This document shows, one piece after another, positions 1-8,615 of a DNA stretch of 64,000 nt. Origin of the DNA: JASHVB01 sp035508435 (GTDB taxonomy: Bacteria > Pseudomonadota > Alphaproteobacteria > Acetobacterales > Acetobacteraceae). The first letter of the stretch is position 1. Every line of letters begins with the position of its first letter. The notes beneath the pieces were generated by a model. The model had not been told where the DNA came from and did no database searches. It worked only from the letters and a program-made list of their open reading frames with translations. A program made the translations under genes and the position numbers. The stretch is from NCBI GenBank assembly GCA_035508435.1, contig DATJNA010000256.1, positions 1-64,000 on the forward strand, read 5' to 3'.

Positions 1-210
1 GCCCGCCAATTCCGAGCGGCATTCGGCACCAGCCCCAGCCGCTTCCGTACGATGCGGCAACTGGACCTCGCCCGGCGCCTGCTGACGCGTGGCACGCCGC
101 TGGCTCAGGCCTCGATCGAAGCGGGCTTCGCCGATCAAAGCCACATGTCCCGGCAGTTCAAGCGCGCCTACGGCCTCACACCAGGCGCGTGGGTCTCCGC
201 AGCCCTCTGA
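1..210 (+). CDS. AraC-family transcriptional regulator, C-terminal part
   Basis: The reading frame is open from the first base and ends with TGA at 208-210, so only the last 69 residues are present. They form the second half of an AraC/XylS DNA-binding domain: a recognition-helix stretch followed by a segment typical of the second helix-turn-helix (ASIEAGFADQSHMSRQFKRA) and the usual GLTPGAW ending. The sensing domain lies outside the window, so the ligand and target genes cannot be inferred. The downstream neighbour is on the opposite strand and gives no functional link. Confidence 0.85.
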   Translation, partial: ARQFRAAFGTSPSRFRTMRQLDLARRLLTRGTPLAQASIEAGFADQSHMSRQFKRAYGLTPGAWVSAAL

Positions 211-219
211 TGCACAGCC

Positions 220-423
220 TCACGGCCGCTTGAAGAACGCGTCCGCCGCGCTGCGGTGGCCCTGCTTGCGCTCGATGTCCGCCTCGACGCGGGCGATCTC
301 CTCGCGCAGTTCGCCGATGTATTCGCGCAGCTCCTCGATGCCGAGCGTGTCCAGCACCAGCTTCTCCAGGCGGACCCGCTTGCGCGGCGGCGCTTCCCAG
401 GGGTTGTCGTCGTCTCGTGCCAT
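220..423 (-). CDS. DUF1192 family small protein
   Basis: A 67-residue protein with an acidic start (MARDDDNPWE), a conserved middle (LGIEELREYIGELREEIARVE) that should form a short coiled coil, and the ending SAADAFFKRP. This pattern is typical of DUF1192, a small cytoplasmic family widespread in Alphaproteobacteria with no assigned function. Its length matches the family. It converges on the AraC gene with 9 bp between stop codons. It looks like a monocistronic housekeeping gene. Confidence 0.8.
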   Translation of the reverse strand: MARDDDNPWEAPPRKRVRLEKLVLDTLGIEELREYIGELREEIARVEADIERKQGHRSAADAFFKRP

Positions 424-504
424 GCGTCCCTCCCTGCGCTGACCAGGCCATCATACCGCGCGGCCAGCCGGACGCGAGCCATGGCGCTGCCGGGCGGTGT
501 CTTG

Positions 505-552
505 GTTGGGAGTGCCTCTGAAAACAGTGTTGGGAGTGCCTCTGAAAACAGT
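505..552. repeat. 24-bp direct tandem repeat, two exact copies
   Basis: Two identical 24-bp units lie at 505-528 and 529-552, each beginning GTTGGGAGTGCC. They sit in the 279-bp gap between the DUF1192 start and the 3' end of the DUF6941-like gene. Nothing else recognisable is in this gap. They resemble the other short tandem duplications of this window. Confidence 0.9.
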
Positions 553-702
553 CCTGCGTCTCGACCCGTGCACCGCCCGGCCAACCATGGCACCGTGGCA
601 CGATACCGAAGCGCCCCGACGCCCTGGCGATCCGAACCAAGTCCCCAAGGTGATCGTTGACTTTGGCGACCGGGCAGGCGCCTGAGGCAAGGCCCGAGCC
701 AC

Positions 703-1290
703 CTACCCCCGCGCGGGAGTTCGCCCGGTCCGGCGGATCGCGGAGCGACGGCGTGCGGGCGAAGGCTTGGTCTCCTGGGGGGCGGGCAGGGATTGCTCCG
801 AAGGCGGCTCGGAAGCGGTGGGAGTCCCGGCAGGAGACTCCGCATCGCGGGGCCATTGCAGTCTTACCCTCAGACGCCCGGCCACGATCATCTCTCTCTG
901 TGTATCCAACACGACCTCAATTACACCGTCTTCGGCAATGATAAAATTCTGAAATGGTATCTGTGTCCGCATGACAAACCGCGAGGCCCATTCGGGAGGC
1001 GCGCCTCTGGGGACACGCGGCCCAATGTCTAACTCACTTCTGAAAACCACGGATCGACCAGGGGGCGCAGAGATCGTCACGGTAGCCCGTTCTGGTACGT
1101 CATTAAAGTCAGTCGTCAGCCAGACGATGATGACCAACTTCGGTAGGGCAACGGTCGAGTCACGGGACGCACCAGGTGGGATAGCAGCCACCATCTCCCC
1201 CTCCTGGACGCCCATATAAGACTGCTTATGCCCGACTTCCTCTCTAATGTCCTCGCAGAACAGGCAGTAGGCTATACGAGGCTCGCTCAT
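703..1290 (-). CDS. DUF6941-like protein of unknown function
   Basis: A 195-residue protein. Its first half carries a segment like the opening of DUF6941 proteins (AYCLFCEDIREEVGHKQSYM), followed by beta-rich sequence; this match is from memory and moderately sure. From about residue 150 the protein becomes a Pro/Ser/Arg-rich tail of low complexity. There is no signal peptide or membrane segment. Its ATG overlaps the stop of the XRE gene (ATGA at 1287-1290), so the two are translationally coupled. The lower GC and less biased codon use of the first 140 residues differ from the surrounding genes and suggest acquisition. Function unknown. Confidence 0.65.
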   Translation of the reverse strand: MSEPRIAYCLFCEDIREEVGHKQSYMGVQEGEMVAAIPPGASRDSTVALPKLVIIVWLTTDFNDVPERATVTISAPPGRSVVFRSELDIGPRVPRGAPPEWASRFVMRTQIPFQNFIIAEDGVIEVVLDTQREMIVAGRLRVRLQWPRDAESPAGTPTASEPPSEQSLPAPQETKPSPARRRSAIRRTGRTPARG

Positions 1291-1736
1291 GCAGCCATTG
1301 CCTCATTGATCTCGATAGTGATGGGTACAATTGCGCCACCAGATGCCCCGATTGGTTCGTACTCAAACACGGGACCGGCAGGTGTTGACACCAATCGCTG
1401 TGGTCTCACGTAGTTTACCTGTTGATGAGCCTGATGTTTGAACGGATCTACGCCGCTATATTCGAGCTCCTCGCCAGACATTGCGAACAGCAATTCCCCC
1501 ATCGTATCTGTGGTCAAATTGCTGGGTTGCCCAAGCAGCCGTGATATCTGCGCCTTACTCTTCCCGGTTCGAACCGCAAGCTCAGCTTTGGTGATGCCAC
1601 TCCTCCTGAACTCACTCATCAGGAAGTTAAAAGCGTGCCGGCGATTGCGTGAGTTGAAATAGCTAAACGTTACGCCTGGCACCTTTTCTCCTGGGAGCGG
1701 CGGGGACAACTTCGAAATTGGATGAGAGCTAGTCAT
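1287..1736 (-). CDS. XRE-family helix-turn-helix regulator
   Basis: A 149-residue protein. A helix-turn-helix of the Cro/XRE type lies at about residues 48-90 (KAELAVRTGKSKAQISRLL is the diagnostic stretch). The remaining 60 residues show no known domain. I chose the ATG at 1736 because it overlaps the upstream stop codon in ATGACTAG and leaves a compact protein; a longer frame upstream would run through the neighbour's coding region. It is the middle gene of a tightly overlapping three-gene operon, so it probably regulates that operon. A small regulator coupled to an unknown partner is also how type II toxin-antitoxin pairs look, but no toxin fold was recognised. Confidence 0.7.
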   Translation of the reverse strand: MTSSHPISKLSPPLPGEKVPGVTFSYFNSRNRRHAFNFLMSEFRRSGITKAELAVRTGKSKAQISRLLGQPSNLTTDTMGELLFAMSGEELEYSGVDPFKHQAHQQVNYVRPQRLVSTPAGPVFEYEPIGASGGAIVPITIEINEAMAA

Positions 1737-2244
1737 GCACACGGCTCCCGCGTTGTGGTTGCAAATCGCCAAAGAGGTTACGCCATGCGGCCAAACATTC
1801 ATTTCTGATGTCGGCCCACGTGTCGTCTTCTGCCAGCACCTCCCGATAGTTCCAGTCAAGGGCAACAAAGCAGTCCTTGGCGACAAAGCGTCCGAGCACT
1901 CGGGTGCCATTGGAGTCATCGAAGCAGCGAAATGACCAGAGTTCCTCCGCTACAGGATCAACCCTGGACAACATGACGTAGCCCGGTTTGGCATACGGGT
2001 GCTCGGAAACCGTGATGTATCCCCCAAGGGAAAATGCGTCGAGGAAGGCTCGCAGGACGATGTGTCGTCGCCCATCGTGGGTGTCACTTACTTCGGAAAG
2101 GGCGCCGAACAAACCCGCCATGACGTATATCTGTCGTCCGCCGTCCACCTGATCGGGAGGCTCCAGAAGGTACAGCCGACGCCCTACGTGGGCACTGAGC
2201 GCTTCGGTGGTTGACTTATATGGTAACACCAGCCCGACTGGCAA
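1729..2244 (-). CDS. Hypothetical protein, first gene of an XRE-containing operon
   Basis: About 171 residues if translation starts at the TTG at 2244; an in-frame GTG five codons later is also possible, and no strong ribosome binding site decides. I do not recognise the family. The sequence is a soluble mixed alpha/beta type with no signal peptide, and its C-terminal third is rich in Trp and acidic residues. The stop codon lies inside the start of the XRE gene. Like its two downstream neighbours it has lower GC than the rest of the window. The order (unknown gene, XRE, unknown gene) is compatible with a toxin-antitoxin or small stress operon, but this is only inference. Confidence 0.55.
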   Translation of the reverse strand: MPVGLVLPYKSTTEALSAHVGRRLYLLEPPDQVDGGRQIYVMAGLFGALSEVSDTHDGRRHIVLRAFLDAFSLGGYITVSEHPYAKPGYVMLSRVDPVAEELWSFRCFDDSNGTRVLGRFVAKDCFVALDWNYREVLAEDDTWADIRNECLAAWRNLFGDLQPQRGSRVHD

Positions 2245-2362
2245 CAGTTTTCATGCTGAGCGGCATACATATCCGGCATAACGCCAGCAGCAAAATGAAA
2301 GCTGCTCTCCCGCAATGGCGCTGGCTGCAGGAAAACGCCCTGAAAGGTGACAGATGTCGTGC

Positions 2363-3421
2363 TCAGCGGGCGCGGCGCACCGTGTAGTCGGCAACCCCGG
2401 TCAGCGCGCGTCGCCACGGGTCATCCGGGAACACCTCCAGCGCCGCCTTTGCCGCCGCCGCGAAACGCCCGGCGCGCGCAAGGGTCATGCCGATCGCGTC
2501 GCAGCCGGCCATCAGTGCCAATGCCTGTCGCAGGTCGGCGTCCTGCTGGGCGCTGTCCTCGATGGTCCGGCGCCAGAACGCGCGTGCCGCGGCGTCGCCG
2601 GCGGCGTAGGCGAGCAATACCGGCAGCGTGATCTTGCCCTCGCGGAAATCGTCGCCGACCGTCTTGCCCAGCGTCGCCTGATCCGCGGCGTAGTCCAACG
2701 CGTCGTCCACCAACTGGAAGGCGATCCCGAGGTTCAGGCCGTACTCCGCCAGCGCCGCCTCCTCCGCCGCGGACCGCCCCGCCACCACCGCGCCCACCCG
2801 GCAGGCCGCGGCAAACAAGGCGGCGGTCTTGCCCTTGATCACGTCCAGATAGCGCGCTTCCGGCGTGGACAGGTCGTTCTGGGTGACAAGCTGCAACACC
2901 TCGCCCTCGGCGATGGTCGCCGAGGCCTGCGACAGGATGGCAAGCACGCGCAGCGAGCCATCCTCCACCATCAACTGGAACGCCCGCGAGAACAGGAAAT
3001 CGCCGACCAGGACCGAGGCCTTGTTGCCGAACACGGCGTTGGCGGAGGCCATGCCGCGGCGCAACGCGCTTTCGTCCACCACGTCGTCGTGCAGCAGCGT
3101 GGCGGTGTGGATGAACTCGACGCAGGCGGCAAGAGCAACATGGCGGGCGCCGCCGGCCGGGCCGGGATAGCCGCACAGCCGCGCCGCGGCGAGGGTCAGC
3201 AGCGGCCGCAGCCGCTTGCCGCCCGCCGCGACGATATGGGCGGCGAGCTGCGGGATCAGCGCCACGGGGCTGTCCATGCGACCGACAATGGTGCGGTTGC
3301 AAGCCGCCAGGTCATCGCCGACCAGGTCGATCAGCGCGTTGAGCGCGTCCTCGTCGTGGGGAGCCGGGATGGAGGCCGGCGCCGCGCGCGGCTCGGGCGG
3401 ACGGGCGACGTCCAACGTCAT
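2363..3421 (-). CDS. ispB: Long-chain polyprenyl diphosphate synthase
   Basis: A 352-residue trans-isoprenyl diphosphate synthase that would extend farnesyl diphosphate with isopentenyl diphosphate to make the ubiquinone side chain. Both aspartate-rich motifs are visible: the first (HDDVVDE) near residue 111 and the second (DDALDYA) near residue 240, with the GGKRLRP substrate motif upstream. The small Ala in front of the first motif fits a long-chain product. The ATG at 3421 was chosen; an in-frame ATG 12 codons upstream is also possible. It is divergent from a DUF2007 gene, a pairing common in Alphaproteobacteria. Function is secure; exact chain length is not visible. Confidence 0.9.
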   Translation of the reverse strand: MTLDVARPPEPRAAPASIPAPHDEDALNALIDLVGDDLAACNRTIVGRMDSPVALIPQLAAHIVAAGGKRLRPLLTLAAARLCGYPGPAGGARHVALAACVEFIHTATLLHDDVVDESALRRGMASANAVFGNKASVLVGDFLFSRAFQLMVEDGSLRVLAILSQASATIAEGEVLQLVTQNDLSTPEARYLDVIKGKTAALFAAACRVGAVVAGRSAAEEAALAEYGLNLGIAFQLVDDALDYAADQATLGKTVGDDFREGKITLPVLLAYAAGDAAARAFWRRTIEDSAQQDADLRQALALMAGCDAIGMTLARAGRFAAAAKAALEVFPDDPWRRALTGVADYTVRRAR

Positions 3422-3631
3422 GGTCTGTCCGGCTTTCCTAGGGCGCACTCTCACCATATCGGCGCGTCGGAAAACCGGTCAAGGCGAGCCGCGTGGCTCA
3501 AATCGGCAGGAGCCGGGCAGTCCCGCGCAACCCGCCCGGACGATGCCCTGGTCGGTCAGCTTGCTCGTGCGACCGCCTGGTGACGGAATCGACGGTTGCG
3601 CTCTCTGTCATCATGCCGCCAGGATGCCGAT

Positions 3632-3838
3632 ATGCGCGTGATCGCGACCTCGAACGACCCGGTGCGGCTGTCCTTCCTGACGGCATTGCTCGCGGATGCC
3701 GGCATTCCGGCGACATTGCTCGACCAGCACATGAGCGCGGCGGAGGGCAGCATCGGCGCCATTCCGCGGCGCCTGATGGTGGCCGAGGACGACTACAGCC
3801 GCGCCCGCCGGGTGCTGCTGGAGGCGGGTGAAACGTGA
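3632..3838 (+). CDS. DUF2007 domain protein
   Basis: A 68-residue protein beginning MRVIATSNDPVRL and ending with an acidic helix (AEDDYSRARRVLLEAGE). The layout matches DUF2007, a small ferredoxin-like fold sometimes labelled putative signal-transducing protein. I chose the ATG at 3632 because the conserved domain starts there, though the frame is open a little further upstream. It is divergent from ispB. Its exact role is unknown. Confidence 0.75.
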   Translation: MRVIATSNDPVRLSFLTALLADAGIPATLLDQHMSAAEGSIGAIPRRLMVAEDDYSRARRVLLEAGET

Positions 3839-3967
3839 GGCCAGAGCCTCCCACTCCCCTCGCCGGCCTGGGCCGCGGAGCCTTGCATTAGCCCTGCCTT
3901 GTCATGGCGGCGCGCTCCCGGCACAGATGCCGCCACAGGTTGGCTGCAACGAAGGGAGACGAGCACG

Positions 3968-5479
3968 ATGCGACGCCTGCTGGCCGCCGCGCTGCTGGCG
4001 GCTGTCGCCGCGCTGACGGCGGGTACCGCCGCCGCCCAGACCCTCCGCATCGCCCTGCGCGAGGACGCCGATTTGCTCGATCCCACCCTGGCCCGCACCT
4101 ATGTCGGCCGCATCGTGTTCGCCGGCCTGTGCGACAAGTTATTCGACATCAACGAGAAGTTGCAGATCGTGCCGCAGCTTGCCACCGGCTATGAATGGGC
4201 GGACCCGAAGACGCTGCTGATCCACCTGCGTCCCGACGTATTGTTCCAGGACGGTGAAAAGCTGGACGCGACGGCGGTGAAGGTCACGCTGGAGCGCGAC
4301 CTGACGATGCAGGGCAGCTTCCGCCGCGCCGAGATCAGCGCAATCGACCACGTCGAAGTGGCGGATCCGTTGACCGTGCGGGTGGTGCTGAAATCGCCGT
4401 CCGGCGCATTCCTGTCGCAACTGACCGACCGGGCAGGCATGATCCTTGCGCCGAAGGCGGTGGCGCAGGAGGGCAAGGATTTCGCATTGCATCCGGTGTG
4501 CACGGGGCCGTTCAGTTTCGTCGAGCGCGTGCCGCAGGATCACATCACGCTGCAGCGCTTCCCGCGGTATTGGGACGCCAGGGACATCCATTTCGACAAG
4601 GTGGTGTACCAGGACATCGTGGACAGCTCGGCGCGGCTGGCCAACCTGCAGGCCGGCGCTGTCGATCTGGTGGAATACATCCTGCCGACCGACGCCGCGG
4701 CGGTGAAGGCCAATCCCAGGCTGCGGCTGGTGGTGTCGGATTCGCTCGGCTATTTCGGTGTCACCGGTAACCTGGCGAACGGCAAGCGCGCGGACAATCC
4801 GTACGGCCAGAGCGCGCTGGTGCGGCAGGCGTTCAGCCTCGCGATCGACCGCGCGGCGTTGGTGCAGGTGGTCTATAACGGAATGTATGCGCCGACGATG
4901 CAGGCAGTGCCGGCAAGTTCGCCATTTTACGACGCCGATCTGACAGTGCCGTCCCGCGACGTCGCCAAGGCGAAGGCATTGCTCGCCCGGGCGGGGGTGA
5001 AAATTCCGGTGCCGCTGGAGCTGATGGTGCCGAACAATCCCGACGAGATGCAGGCGGCGGAAGTGATCCAGTCCATGGCGTCCGAGGCGGGGTTCGACGT
5101 GCATATCCGCGCCACGGAATTTGCCGCCTCGCTGACGTTGTCGGAGCAAGGCGATTACCAGGCCTATGCGATCGGCTGGTCGGGACGCGCCGATATCGAC
5201 GGCAACGTCTATTCGTTCCTGCACAGCAAGCAAGCGCAGAACATCAGCGGCTACGCCAATCCGACCGTTGACAGGCTGCTGGACGCGGCACGCGGCCTGA
5301 CCGACGTGACACAGCGCAAGGCGCTGTACGCCCAGATGTGGACGCAGGAAGTGCAGGACCTGCCGATCACGTACCTGTACACGCCGCGCAATATCGTCGG
5401 CATGACGGCGAAGCTGCAAGGTTTCCGCCCGGTGCCGGACGGCATGATCCGGCTGCAAGGACTGGAGATGGCGAAATAG
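3968..5479 (+). CDS. ABC transporter substrate-binding protein, family 5
   Basis: A 503-residue periplasmic binding protein. Residues 1-24 are a signal peptide with cleavage after TAAAQ. The rest is a type 5 extracellular solute-binding domain (dipeptide, oligopeptide, nickel or glutathione class), with the typical early phrase ADLLDPTLARTYVGR and a mid-protein FSLAIDRAAL stretch. The ATG at 3968 follows a purine-rich site (GGGAGACGAG). Two cognate permeases follow at 5655 and 7531. The substrate cannot be read from sequence. Confidence 0.9.
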   Translation: MRRLLAAALLAAVAALTAGTAAAQTLRIALREDADLLDPTLARTYVGRIVFAGLCDKLFDINEKLQIVPQLATGYEWADPKTLLIHLRPDVLFQDGEKLDATAVKVTLERDLTMQGSFRRAEISAIDHVEVADPLTVRVVLKSPSGAFLSQLTDRAGMILAPKAVAQEGKDFALHPVCTGPFSFVERVPQDHITLQRFPRYWDARDIHFDKVVYQDIVDSSARLANLQAGAVDLVEYILPTDAAAVKANPRLRLVVSDSLGYFGVTGNLANGKRADNPYGQSALVRQAFSLAIDRAALVQVVYNGMYAPTMQAVPASSPFYDADLTVPSRDVAKAKALLARAGVKIPVPLELMVPNNPDEMQAAEVIQSMASEAGFDVHIRATEFAASLTLSEQGDYQAYAIGWSGRADIDGNVYSFLHSKQAQNISGYANPTVDRLLDAARGLTDVTQRKALYAQMWTQEVQDLPITYLYTPRNIVGMTAKLQGFRPVPDGMIRLQGLEMAK

Positions 5480-5485
5480 TGCGCA

Positions 5486-5614
5486 CCCAATGTCGTTGCC
5501 AGGACCGCGAGCGAAGCGCGGCCGGACGCAGCAATCCCATTCGGAGTTTCCCGACCGCACGCGCGCCGACACGATCGCGACTGTGCACCGCTGGCGCTCC
5601 TCGCCATGACATCG
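5486..5614. repeat. Dispersed palindromic repeat (TCATTGCGAGC family)
   Basis: The gap between the binding-protein gene and the permease holds two degenerate, oppositely oriented pieces of the repeat that recurs in this window. One reads TGTCGTTGCCAGGACCGCGAGCG near 5489; the other ends CTCCTCGCCATGACATCG near 5611. The full form is TCATTGCGAGCGAAGCGAAGCAATC or its complement. Such elements are common in alphaproteobacterial intergenic DNA; the role here is unknown. Confidence 0.6.
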
Positions 5615-5654
5615 GGCGCGCGGCTGGCTGGTCGGTGAAAGCAGGTAGCAACTG

Positions 5655-6602
5655 ATGCGCGGACATCTGGGAACACGGATCGCGCAGATCATCCCGACGC
5701 TGTTGCTGGTCAGCGTGCTGGTGTTCGGCCTGCAGCAGTTGATGCCGGGCGATCCGGCACTGGTGATGGCGGGGGAGGAGCGCGGCGACCCGCAGGTGCT
5801 GGCGCAGATCCGCGCCGAGCTCTGGCTGGACCGGCCGGTGCCGGTGCAATACGTGCACTGGCTGGGCAACGTGCTGGAGGGCAATCTCGGATACTCGTGG
5901 CGCATCCGCCAGCCGGTATCGCAGCTCATCGCGGAGAAGCTGCCGGTGACGCTGCAACTCAGCGCCATGGCCTTCGTGATCGCGGTGCTGATCGGCGTGC
6001 CGACCGGCGTGATCGCGGCGGTACAGCGGAACCGGTTCTGGGACTACATCGCGAATGCGGTGGGGCTGGCGGGGCTGTCGATCCCGACCTTCTGGCTGGG
6101 GATCATGCTGATCCTGTTGGTTTCGGTCGATCTGGGGTGGCTGCCGCCCTCGGGCTACGTGCCGCTGATGCAGGACTGGCGGGCGTCGCTCGCCACCACG
6201 ATCATGCCGGCCTTCGTGCTGGGCAATGCGATCGCGGCAATTCTGATGCGACACACCCGCAGCGCGATGCTGACCGCGCTGGACCAGGATTTCGTGCGCA
6301 CCGCGCGCGCCAAGGGCCTGCGCGAGTGGATCGTGATCGTGCGCCACGCACTGCGCAACGCGCTGATCCCGGTGGTGACACTGGGCGCGCTGGAACTGGG
6401 CACGCTGCTATCGGGCGCGGTGCTGACGGAGCAAGTGTTCTCGATCCCAGGCTTCGGCAAGCTGATCGTGGATGCGGTGTTCAACCGCGATTATCCGGTG
6501 GTGCAGGGCGTCGTTCTCGTCACGGCGGGATTGTACGTGCTGTTGAATTTGGCGGCTGATATTTTGTACGTGGTGATCAATCCCCGGCTGCGAGGGGCGT
6601 GA
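5655..6602 (+). CDS. ABC transporter permease, DppB/OppB type
   Basis: A 315-residue inner-membrane protein with six predicted membrane segments and the DppB/OppB N-terminal signature (a first helix followed by LMPGDPALVMAGEE). The cytoplasmic EAA loop that contacts the ATPase is seen as ARAKGLREWIVIVRHALRNA near residue 220. It should form the channel together with the permease at 7531. Transcription of that partner must cross an oppositely oriented gene. No ABC ATPase gene lies in the window. Confidence 0.9.
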   Translation: MRGHLGTRIAQIIPTLLLVSVLVFGLQQLMPGDPALVMAGEERGDPQVLAQIRAELWLDRPVPVQYVHWLGNVLEGNLGYSWRIRQPVSQLIAEKLPVTLQLSAMAFVIAVLIGVPTGVIAAVQRNRFWDYIANAVGLAGLSIPTFWLGIMLILLVSVDLGWLPPSGYVPLMQDWRASLATTIMPAFVLGNAIAAILMRHTRSAMLTALDQDFVRTARAKGLREWIVIVRHALRNALIPVVTLGALELGTLLSGAVLTEQVFSIPGFGKLIVDAVFNRDYPVVQGVVLVTAGLYVLLNLAADILYVVINPRLRGA

Positions 6603-6628
6603 TGGCGGTCGGGTGCTCGCCATTCGCC

Positions 6629-7477
6629 TCAACCGAACCGTTCCTCCGCCCGATCCGCATCGTGACGCTGCATCGCGCTGATCACGGGATCGAGCTCGTC
6701 TTCCGTCACGCCCAGATCGAATGCGTCGTGCAGCACCTGCCGATAGTCCTCGCGCGATCGCATCACGCGGCGCTCGACCGGCTCGTTCAGCGAACGTCTG
6801 GTATAGTGGCGATTGAACAAGGTCCGGCGCTCGCCAGGCAATGGCCGGGTCACCAGCAAGTTGCCGACGAACAAGCTTTGCGGGTGCGTGGCGTTGAACC
6901 AGTTGGCGACGTGGTAATCGATGGGGAAATGCGGTTCGGTCGTGAAGCGATAGACATCCTCCCAGCCGTTGGCAATCGCGGCTTGCAGCGTGATGTCGCG
7001 ATCAGTTGCCATGAACCGATAGGTCTCGTTCGGGCTCGGCTGTGGCGTATCCATCCGCAGCGCGAGCGGGGCGGTTGGGGTCAGTCCGCCGAAGCCCACA
7101 TCGGCGATATACGGGCCCTCCGGCAACGTGACCAGCAGCACCATGTGGGTGCGCGACGATACCCTGCCGGGGGGAACTCCGCGGCACACGCGGGCCATCA
7201 GCCCGTCCACCGTGAACCCCACGGCAAGCAGCACCTCCAGCAACAACGTATTTTGCTCGTAACAATACCCGCCGCGGCGCCGGCCGATCATCTTGGCCTG
7301 AAGCGCGTGCCACTCGAGCGCGGGCATACGGTTCGCCAGCGGGTCGATATTCTCGAACGCGATGGACGCGGTGTGGCTCGCGATCAGAGCCGACAGCACG
7401 GCCAGCGTCGGCCCGGTCGGCCCATGATAGCCGATGCGTATGAAATAGGCGCCAAGATCGATGCCCGTGTCGCTCAT
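6629..7477 (-). CDS. nat: Arylamine N-acetyltransferase
   Basis: A 282-residue member of the arylamine N-acetyltransferase family, which transfers acetyl from acetyl-CoA to aromatic amines or hydrazines. The catalytic triad is complete: Cys near residue 71 in RRGGYCYEQN, His near 110 in RTHMVLL and Asp near 124 in IADVGFGG. Length is normal for the family. The ATG at 7477 was chosen because the conserved domain begins right after it; an upstream in-frame ATG at 7513 would only add basic residues. The gene sits on the minus strand between two permease genes of one ABC importer, which looks like an insertion. Confidence 0.92.
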   Translation of the reverse strand: MSDTGIDLGAYFIRIGYHGPTGPTLAVLSALIASHTASIAFENIDPLANRMPALEWHALQAKMIGRRRGGYCYEQNTLLLEVLLAVGFTVDGLMARVCRGVPPGRVSSRTHMVLLVTLPEGPYIADVGFGGLTPTAPLALRMDTPQPSPNETYRFMATDRDITLQAAIANGWEDVYRFTTEPHFPIDYHVANWFNATHPQSLFVGNLLVTRPLPGERRTLFNRHYTRRSLNEPVERRVMRSREDYRQVLHDAFDLGVTEDELDPVISAMQRHDADRAEERFG

Positions 7478-7530
7478 GCTCCGGCTTGCATCCTGGTTGC
7501 GGTGCCCGATCATTCTAACGGCCGCTCCGC

Positions 7531-8409
7531 ATGAGCACCAGCATCGCCGCGCCGGTGCGCGTGATCCAGCCGCAAAGTCCGGCGCAGCTTGCCGTGCGCC
7601 GGTTCCTCGCGCGCCCGGCCGCGGTAGCCGGCCTCGCCGTCATCATCTTGTTCATCGGCGTCGCCGTGTTCGCGCCGTTGCTGTCGCCGTACGATCCGAT
7701 CGCCACATCGTGGACCGCGATCCGCAAGGCACCCTCGGCGCTGCACTGGATGGGCACGGACGAGAACGGCCGCGACGTGCTCGCCCGCGTCATCTTTGGC
7801 GCCCGCGCCAGCTTGCTCGCCGGCGTCGTTTCGGTGCTGATCGCCGCCGGCATTGGCGTGCCCGCCGGATTGCTCGCTGGCTTCGCCGGCGGCTGGACCG
7901 ACGCGCTGCTGTCGCGCGTGGTCGATGCCATGCTCGCCTGCCCGTTCCTGATCCTGGCAATCGCCCTGGCCGCGTTCCTTGGCCCCGATCTGACCAATGC
8001 CATGATCGCGATCGGCGTCTCCACCGCGCCGCGCTTCATGCGCGTGGCACGCGCCGCGACCCTGGACGCCGCCAGCAATGACTACGTGGAGGCCGCGCGA
8101 GCGGTGGGCAATCCAGCCTGGCGCGTCGCCGTGCGGCACGTGCTGCCGAACATCGTGCCGCCGATCCTGGTGCAGGGCACGCTGTCGATCGCGCAGGCCA
8201 TCATCGCGGAGGCGTCGCTGTCATTCCTGGGATTGGGCCAACAGCCGCCCGATCCGTCCTGGGGCTCGATGCTGAATTCGGCGCAGCGGTTCCTCGAGCA
8301 AGCCCCCTGGCTCGCGGTATTTCCCGGGCTGGCGATTTTTCTCTGCGTGCTGTCGTTCAATCTGGTGGGGGACGGGCTGCGCGACGCGCTGGATCCACGG
8401 CGGCAGTAG
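7531..8409 (+). CDS. ABC transporter permease, DppC/OppC type
   Basis: A 292-residue membrane protein with the DppC/OppC layout: a basic cytoplasmic start, one isolated helix, the phrase MGTDENGRDVLARVIFGAR, then five helices. The EAA loop is visible as EAARAVGNPAWRVAVRHVL near residue 190. It pairs with the DppB-type permease at 5655 and the binding protein at 3968. The 3' flank carries a dispersed palindromic repeat rather than the ATPase genes usually found next. Confidence 0.9.
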   Translation: MSTSIAAPVRVIQPQSPAQLAVRRFLARPAAVAGLAVIILFIGVAVFAPLLSPYDPIATSWTAIRKAPSALHWMGTDENGRDVLARVIFGARASLLAGVVSVLIAAGIGVPAGLLAGFAGGWTDALLSRVVDAMLACPFLILAIALAAFLGPDLTNAMIAIGVSTAPRFMRVARAATLDAASNDYVEAARAVGNPAWRVAVRHVLPNIVPPILVQGTLSIAQAIIAEASLSFLGLGQQPPDPSWGSMLNSAQRFLEQAPWLAVFPGLAIFLCVLSFNLVGDGLRDALDPRRQ

Positions 8410-8458
8410 TACGACCCTGGGCTCGTACGCACTATCTCCGAAGCGCGCACCAGGCGCA

Positions 8459-8580
8459 GCGTGTCATTGCGAGCGAAGCGACGCGAACTCGATGGATCAA
8501 ACCCATGCCGCTCGACCCAAATTGCTTCGCTTCCGCCGCAATGACACCGAAGATTGCTTCGCTTCGCTCGCACTGAGACC
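8459..8580. repeat. Dispersed palindromic repeat pair
   Basis: Just after the permease lies GTCATTGCGAGCGAAGCGAC (8462-8481), and about 40 bp on the complement ends GCTTCGCTTCCGCCGCAATGAC, followed by a partial third copy (GATTGCTTCGCTTCGCTCGC). The arms can fold back on each other. This is the clearest copy of the repeat family in the window. It may act as a transcription end or be a passive mobile repeat. Confidence 0.75.
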
Positions 8581-8615
8581 GGCGGGCGCCAGCACCAGGC
8601 GTCAGACTCGGCACG

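Noticed and set aside
703..2244. Prophage or integrative element
   Set aside because: No integrase, attachment repeat or phage structural gene; only three small genes of differing composition.
4139..5968. Leftward frame of 609 codons
   Set aside because: Antisense to the binding protein and first permease; Gln/Arg/His-rich shadow.
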